This document shows positions 36,275 to 40,075 of a stretch of DNA of 40,075 nucleotides, piece by piece; position 1 is the first letter of the stretch, and every line of letters starts with the position of its first letter. The stretch covers positions 1 through 40,075 of the IMG/VR virus record IMGVR_UViG_3300042544_001256; one strand, written 5' to 3'. The position numbers and the translations under genes were made by a program. Below the pieces are notes generated by a model that ran no database searches, was not told the origin of the DNA, and saw only the letters and a program-made list of their open reading frames with translations. This DNA comes from a virus.

Positions 36275-36829
36275 ATGAAAATATATGTAAAGATTGATGA
36301 GAATGGAGATCCTGCATCATACCCAATAACCCAAGAAAATTTAAATCATGTCTTTGGAATGGGTACCGACTGGGATGACGAATTTGCCTTGACGCAAGGG
36401 TTTTCTGTAGTTAATAATTCTGAAATGCCCGCACTTGAAACATACACCGAAGTTACAAAAGGTGAAATTGTTAAAAACGCCCAAGGTAAAATTGAGCAGA
36501 TGTGGTCTGTTACGGAAATTTCACGAGAAGAAAAAATAAGAAGATGGATTCTAGGCCCACGAGAATATTACTTAATATCTTGCGACTGGACTCAACTCCC
36601 TGATGCTCCAATTAGTGATGAAGAAAGGGCACAATGGACAATTTATCGAGCAGCTCTCAGGAACATTACCGATACTACTGATATTGATATCTTAAAAGAT
36701 AGAATTGATGTACCCTGGCCAGAGCCGCCGACAAAACCGTCAAAAGATACCAAGTATGCAATAGCTCCACCACCGCTACCAAGATTGGATCCACTTGCAC
36801 TAATAATACCACCAGTAGAACCGGTATAA
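36275..36829 (+). CDS. Tail fibre assembly chaperone-like protein, 184 aa
   Basis: Residues about 85-150 match the Phage_tail_APC type of tail assembly chaperone: an R-x-Y-x-L-I-S-C-D-W-T-Q-L-P-D-A-P-I-S-D-E segment, then A-Q-W-T-I-Y-R-A-A-L-R-N-I-T, then V-P-W-P-E-P-P. Such proteins help fold or trimerise the distal fibre or adhesin and usually lie just downstream of it, exactly as here. The N-terminal half (MKIYVKIDENGDPASYPI, then T-E-V-T-K-G) is the usual variable part. The C-terminal 35 residues are Pro-rich (APPPLPRLDPLALIIPPVEP) and look unstructured. GAGGA lies about 10 bases before the ATG. It is the last gene of the late + strand unit. Confidence 0.82.
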   Translation: MKIYVKIDENGDPASYPITQENLNHVFGMGTDWDDEFALTQGFSVVNNSEMPALETYTEVTKGEIVKNAQGKIEQMWSVTEISREEKIRRWILGPREYYLISCDWTQLPDAPISDEERAQWTIYRAALRNITDTTDIDILKDRIDVPWPEPPTKPSKDTKYAIAPPPLPRLDPLALIIPPVEPV

Positions 36830-36837
36830 TTATTAAT

Positions 36838-36866
36838 AAAAAACGGACTGTATAGTCCGTTTTTTT
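36838..36866. terminator. Strong bidirectional intrinsic terminator
   Basis: AAAAAACGGACT (36838-36849) pairs with AGTCCGTTTTTT (36854-36865) around a GTAT loop, giving a U tract on both strands. It stands between convergent genes (chaperone on +, halogenase on -) and should stop both transcripts. Confidence 0.93.
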
Positions 36867-36870
36867 ATGA

Positions 36871-38040
36871 TCAAGAAAAATATTTGTACCCTAAATTTTT
36901 ATCCCAGTTAATCCAGTGTCTAATGTACCATCTTGCAACAGACCTTTCTTGAATAATTTTTCCATTAGAAATACATGATTTTATATCTTTAACAGTCTCA
37001 GCCCATCGTTGATCAGTTTGCAATTTATTAGTAGTAGTAGCAACCGTAGTTTTCCAAAATTCACTATCAAAAGTTGAGCCACCGTGATATGCAAAATTAA
37101 TAAAATTTTCAATATCCTGTGCAGCTTCAGTTAGTCTATAGTTAACATCATCTATTGAACATTGCCCATAAATGTAATCAGTTAAGTTTCTCATAACTGT
37201 ACTGTAAAAATAGCCGGATAGCGCCTCCATCGGTTCAAAGAACAATGCGGCATTACCATTTTTAATTATGCGTCCATTAAAAAAACTTTTTGCATAGTAG
37301 CTGTTAAATTTAAACTCTTTTAGATTTAAATCTGTAGTATTAAAGATTTTTTCAATATCCGCTACTGCATCTTCTCTTGAAGTAATTTTATCGTTATACA
37401 AGTAACCCCAACCTTGTCTAGTAGTTAACGGAATACCAAACATCCAACCGTTGGCATGTGCTTGATGAATTGTAGTTCCCCATGTGCCTGGTTCATTTAT
37501 GACGTTTACTAAGCAGTGATTAACAGGATCATTAATGACATTGTAATCTGTTAGGTCTTTTGGAGTTCCTCTACAGTCGATTACAAAATCAAAATGGTGG
37601 CTGACATTGTCAACAGTAACAGTTGCTAGATTAACAGTACTAGTAAGATCAGTAACTGATCCTTCTATTGTTTTAAATCTATCGCCCCATATTTTTTTAA
37701 ATCGACCAAAACAAAAATTTTTTAATTTACCATTGTTAAAATGCATAGCATATTGCGGTGGATGCATTAGGGAAGTAAAGTCTGTATCTCTCCAATTCTT
37801 CCAAGTAACTCCTAATTTTAGTGTAGCATCTAGCTTGTCTGCATCTTCTAGTAGTGTAAAGCCAGCGCCTTCGAACAGCACTGTAGGAAATCCTGGATCC
37901 ATCGATTCACCTATTTCTAGAATTTTTACATTCGGATCGTATATTGCAGTAACAGTGTCATCCTCATTACCTAGCCAACGAAGTGCATGACTCAATGAGG
38001 TTATACCAGCAGTACCTACACCTATAACAGCTATTTTCAT
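36871..38040 (-). CDS. Divergent flavin-dependent halogenase-like protein, 389 aa
   Basis: The N-terminus has a Rossmann FAD-binding G-x-G-x-x-G (residues 7-12, VIGVGTAGI), then the G-E-S of the halogenase flavin loop (44-46, EIGES) and a lysine (K75 in ATLKLGVTWKNW) where PrnA/RebH-type enzymes have the catalytic Lys. The W-x-W-x-I-P motif that separates halogenases from monooxygenases appears as W-M-F-G-I-P (199-204), so its second Trp is Phe. F-F-E-P-M-E (267-272) corresponds to the F-x-E-P-L-E-S motif with the catalytic Glu; D-C-R-G (155-158) replaces D-C-T-G. At 389 residues it is well short of the usual 500-540. Its ATG overlaps the stop of the oxygenase-like gene (ATGA), so the two are translationally coupled. 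Substrate is unknown; a non-halogenating flavin oxygenase is a real alternative. Confidence 0.8.
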   Translation of the reverse strand: MKIAVIGVGTAGITSLSHALRWLGNEDDTVTAIYDPNVKILEIGESMDPGFPTVLFEGAGFTLLEDADKLDATLKLGVTWKNWRDTDFTSLMHPPQYAMHFNNGKLKNFCFGRFKKIWGDRFKTIEGSVTDLTSTVNLATVTVDNVSHHFDFVIDCRGTPKDLTDYNVINDPVNHCLVNVINEPGTWGTTIHQAHANGWMFGIPLTTRQGWGYLYNDKITSREDAVADIEKIFNTTDLNLKEFKFNSYYAKSFFNGRIIKNGNAALFFEPMEALSGYFYSTVMRNLTDYIYGQCSIDDVNYRLTEAAQDIENFINFAYHGGSTFDSEFWKTTVATTTNKLQTDQRWAETVKDIKSCISNGKIIQERSVARWYIRHWINWDKNLGYKYFS

Positions 38041-38765
38041 AATTCTTTTCCAGTTGGGTTATCAAAGATTACATAATTATGCCACTCGGGGTGATCATTA
38101 TGCTCAAACAAATTAACAAATTCTGACAGAGAAATATCGAAAGCAAGGGTAATTCGTTCGGAGTTAGTTGTACTATGATGCGGAGTAGTGTAGTGCGGAA
38201 TATTATGTTGAAATAGTGTAATTTTTCCTATCCGATTATAACTAACATATATTTCTGGATCGTTAATTTGATTTATTGGATTTATATAAACTGTACTAGT
38301 ATCTTCACATTGCACTGTCACGTGCCCGCCTAAATATGACCATTCATCGGTTGAGTGGATATGCGGACACATTTCTTCACTTTCTCGCATTACATTGGCC
38401 CAGCATTGTATCATAACATTTGATCTAGGCACATTATATGCTTGAAGAAATTCTAAATATTTCTCATGTATTTGAACTTTTAATTTTTCTATCTCTGGTT
38501 CTGTCCATGAAAACACATTAAATGACTTCCAGCGCGAGGTTAAACTATCATTACCTAATCCGGTATACGCAGCAGTTGTTGGCGGAGTTGTGTTAATAAT
38601 TATCTTTTCTTTTTCTAAGATTATATTTGCAATTTTTTTAAAATCTATACCCTCAATAAAGTTTTCAGCAAATATATAATGGTAAATTGGGGCAAACGGA
38701 CTCTTAGGAGGTTTGCTTTTAAATTCTGAGAATTTCCAATTACTATCTCGTACAGTACCATTCAT
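38037..38765 (-). CDS. 2OG-Fe(II) oxygenase-like protein (TIGR02466 type), 242 aa
   Basis: The pattern fits the TIGR02466/2OG-FeII_Oxy_5 family found in many marine phages: a P-H-I-H-S-T-D-E-W-S-Y-L-G-G segment (first metal ligands, H135/H137 and possibly D140), then V-Y-I-N-P (159-163), then G-K-I-T-L-F-Q-H-N-I-P-H-Y-T-T-P-H with the distal histidine (H191 or nearby), and E-R-I-T-L-A-F-D-I with the 2-oxoglutarate-binding Arg (R204). Family members are thought to hydroxylate unknown substrates. It is the first gene of a minus-strand pair, followed with a 4-base ATGA overlap by the halogenase-like gene. The ATG follows ACAAGG by about 10 bases. Function within the family is unproven and the exact ligand assignment is by eye. 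Confidence 0.75.
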   Translation of the reverse strand: MNGTVRDSNWKFSEFKSKPPKSPFAPIYHYIFAENFIEGIDFKKIANIILEKEKIIINTTPPTTAAYTGLGNDSLTSRWKSFNVFSWTEPEIEKLKVQIHEKYLEFLQAYNVPRSNVMIQCWANVMRESEEMCPHIHSTDEWSYLGGHVTVQCEDTSTVYINPINQINDPEIYVSYNRIGKITLFQHNIPHYTTPHHSTTNSERITLAFDISLSEFVNLFEHNDHPEWHNYVIFDNPTGKEL

Positions 38766-38785
38766 AATAACGTAGCCTTGTTGTA

Positions 38786-38798
38786 CAGTTACTTATCA
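38786..38798 (-). promoter_or_regulatory. Divergent promoter element, left arm (reads TGATAAGTAACTG on the minus strand)
   Basis: On the minus strand this contains GATAAGTA, one mismatch from the late octamer GATAAATA, 24 bases upstream of the oxygenase ATG (octamer end to ATG), and AAGG lies in the leader. It is a perfect inverted copy of 38825-38837. Confidence 0.6.
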
Positions 38799-38824
38799 GG
38801 AATTCTCACTCCTTGTTAACATCG

Positions 38825-38837
38825 TGATAAGTAACTG
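38825..38837 (+). promoter_or_regulatory. Divergent promoter element, right arm (TGATAAGTAACTG)
   Basis: GATAAGTA at 38826-38833 ends 19 bases before the halogenase ATG, the same geometry as the late promoters at 4056 (17) and 22977 (22). AGAGGA (38840-38845) is the ribosome binding site. The 13-bp sequence is identical to the left arm read on the other strand. Confidence 0.6.
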
Positions 38838-38852
38838 CATAGAGGAATACAA

Positions 38853-40075
38853 ATGCCTAAAAAAATCGAAAATATTGTAGTAGTTGGCGGCGGCAGCGCA
38901 GGTTGGATGACTGCTGCCACCTTAATTAACTTTTTTCCAAATAAGAAAATAACAGTAATAGAAAGTCCAGATGTTCCAATTGTAGGTGTTGGTGAAAGCA
39001 CACTAGGCGGTATTAGGCATTGGATGCATGCCTTAGGAATAGACGAACAAGATTTTATGAAGTATACTAACGCTTCTTATAAAATGAGCATTAAATTTAC
39101 CGATTTTTATAATAAGGATGCAGGGTCATTTCACTACCCGTTTGGTACTCCTGTGGGAGATGACGTAGGAGGCGGTGTAAAAGATTGGCAGGCTAAAAAG
39201 GTATTTTATCCTGAAACCCCAGTTGAAGATTATTGCAGAACGTATTTTTCAACAATGCCAATCATAGAAAATAATAAATTTACTAATGATCCCACCGGCT
39301 TTGATAATTATAGACCTGACACAGATGTAGCATATCATTTTGAATCAGTTCTATTTGGTAAATGGTTATGTGATCATTATTGTATTCCCCGCGGCGTAAT
39401 CCGTATTCAAGATACTGTTTCCAACATTAAAACTTCAGACTCTGGCATAGAAAAATTAATTATGGAGAATGGTGACGAAATAGTTGCTGATTTGTTTGTT
39501 GACTGCACTGGATGGAAAAGTATGCTATTAGGCGAAGCACTAGCGGAACCTTTTATTTCTTATGCAGATATGTTACCTAACAATCGTGCATGGGCTGTGC
39601 AAGTTCCCTACGTAGAAATTGAAAAAGAATTAGAACCCTACACAAATTGTACGGCTATCAATAACGGATGGTGTTGGAATATTCCGTTATGGAGTAGACT
39701 TGGTACCGGGTATGTTTACAGTGATAAATTTGTTAGCCCTGAAGATGCTAAGGAAGAATTTAAACAGTATCTAATGAGCGACAAAATGACTGTGCCACGA
39801 ACTAAAGAGCAGGTAGAAGCGTTAACTTATAAAGATATTACTATGCGTATTGGAATCCACGAACGCACTTGGGTTAAAAATGTAGTTGCAATTGGATTAA
39901 GTGCAGGGTTTATTGAACCTCTTGAAAGTAACGGATTATTTACTGTACATGAATTCCTATTTAAAGTAGTTGCAACATTGGATCGAGAAGGATACGTAAC
40001 ACAATGGGATCGAGATGTATATAATTCTGCAACCTTGGAATTATATAACAATTTTGCAGAATTTGTAGCAATGCA
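38853..40075 (+). CDS. Flavin-dependent tryptophan halogenase-like enzyme, 3' end outside window
   Basis: The frame stays open to the window edge, giving 407 residues of a family that usually runs 500-540. All hallmark motifs are present: G-G-G-S-A-G (FAD-binding, residues 12-17), V-G-V-G-E-S-T (44-50), the catalytic-type Lys in N-A-S-Y-K (K77), D-C-T-G-W (217-221), the complete W-C-W-N-I-P (W-x-W-x-I-P, 273-278) followed by G-T-G-Y-V-Y-S, and F-I-E-P-L-E-S (353-359) with the catalytic-type Glu358. The family oxidises halide with FADH2 and O2 to hypohalous acid and delivers it through Lys to the substrate. Marine T4-like phages carry relatives, among them the cyanophage Syn10 halogenase VirX1, which prefers iodide; whether this is an orthologue needs alignment. 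It is transcribed away from the oxygenase-halogenase pair from a shared 87-bp region. Confidence 0.93.
   Translation, partial: MPKKIENIVVVGGGSAGWMTAATLINFFPNKKITVIESPDVPIVGVGESTLGGIRHWMHALGIDEQDFMKYTNASYKMSIKFTDFYNKDAGSFHYPFGTPVGDDVGGGVKDWQAKKVFYPETPVEDYCRTYFSTMPIIENNKFTNDPTGFDNYRPDTDVAYHFESVLFGKWLCDHYCIPRGVIRIQDTVSNIKTSDSGIEKLIMENGDEIVADLFVDCTGWKSMLLGEALAEPFISYADMLPNNRAWAVQVPYVEIEKELEPYTNCTAINNGWCWNIPLWSRLGTGYVYSDKFVSPEDAKEEFKQYLMSDKMTVPRTKEQVEALTYKDITMRIGIHERTWVKNVVAIGLSAGFIEPLESNGLFTVHEFLFKVVATLDREGYVTQWDRDVYNSATLELYNNFAEFVAM

Noticed and set aside
35504-36297. Several overlapping open frames on both strands in the glycine-rich fibre segment, including a 154-aa + frame
   Set aside because: GGN-rich codons leave other frames open (Ala/Val/Trp/Arg-rich translations); these lack ribosome binding sites and sensible composition, and the fibre frame explains the region.
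37607-37990. 127-aa + frame inside the minus-strand halogenase-like gene
   Set aside because: The opposite strand encodes recognisable FAD and halogenase motifs; this frame is Ser/Val-rich with no supporting start signal.
38786-38837. Intrinsic terminator or insertion-sequence terminal repeats
   Set aside because: No U tract or transposase; the arms lie between divergent starts with promoter-like spacing, so divergent promoter elements fit better.
38816-39001. 61-aa minus-strand frame overlapping the + strand halogenase start
   Set aside because: It is the shadow of the FAD-binding region of the real gene.
36871-40075. Bacterial secondary-metabolite cluster (prophage boundary)
   Set aside because: Flanking genes are phage structural, no integrase, attachment site or tRNA is seen, and such halogenases are known in marine T4-like phages.

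Overview
The window looks like the late structural region of a T4-like marine tailed phage (myovirus) rather than a bacterial chromosome. The first 465 bases encode the C-terminus of a gp23-type major capsid protein. T4-type late promoter octamers (NATAAATA and variants) precede most transcription units. Nearly everything up to 36.8 kb is virion or tail-fibre protein on the + strand. The DNA is AT-rich, genes are tightly packed with short gaps or stop/start overlap, and I see no tRNA, rRNA, insertion sequence or CRISPR array. The flavin halogenases and the TIGR02466-like oxygenase at the right end are typical of marine cyanophage/pelagiphage-type T4-like genomes. The host (cyanobacterium or SAR11-like) cannot be decided from this stretch.

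Layout: (1) 1-465, end of gp23, then a terminator hairpin and a late promoter. (2) 621-4047, four structural genes: a 400-aa virion protein, a 359-aa fibre-like protein, a 110-aa beta protein and a 252-aa fibre-like protein. (3) 4081-14090, two paralogous fibre-like proteins of 1333 and 1962 aa sharing an N-terminal signature and a central DUF1565-like beta-helix; the second carries LamG-like lectin modules. (4) 14096-14812, two small genes. (5) 14849-33815, two paralogous giant proteins of 2702 and 3602 aa, built from CBM5/12-like Trp/Tyr repeats, a helical repeat with a Cys-x-Arg-Asp signature, a beta-helix, tandem beta modules, a beta-propeller and a shared C-terminus. (6) 33833-36829, a small beta protein, a 690-aa fibre ending in a glycine- and cysteine-rich domain, and a tail fibre assembly chaperone-like protein, closed by a strong bidirectional terminator. 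(7) 36871-40075, an oxidative enzyme island: a minus-strand pair (2OG-Fe(II) oxygenase-like, then a divergent flavin halogenase, overlapping by ATGA) and a divergent + strand flavin halogenase that runs off the window.

The structural genes probably make the host-recognition apparatus: long fibres or whiskers carrying many carbohydrate-binding folds, with the glycine-rich tip as terminal adhesin and the 184-aa protein as its assembly factor. Comparing the paralogues inside the window shows that the giants grow by nested insertion of small beta modules into loops of older domains and by tandem amplification. The island is driven by two back-to-back promoters whose arms share an identical 13-bp element containing a late-promoter-like octamer, which suggests the enzymes are expressed late with the virion genes. 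The role of the enzymes is unknown.
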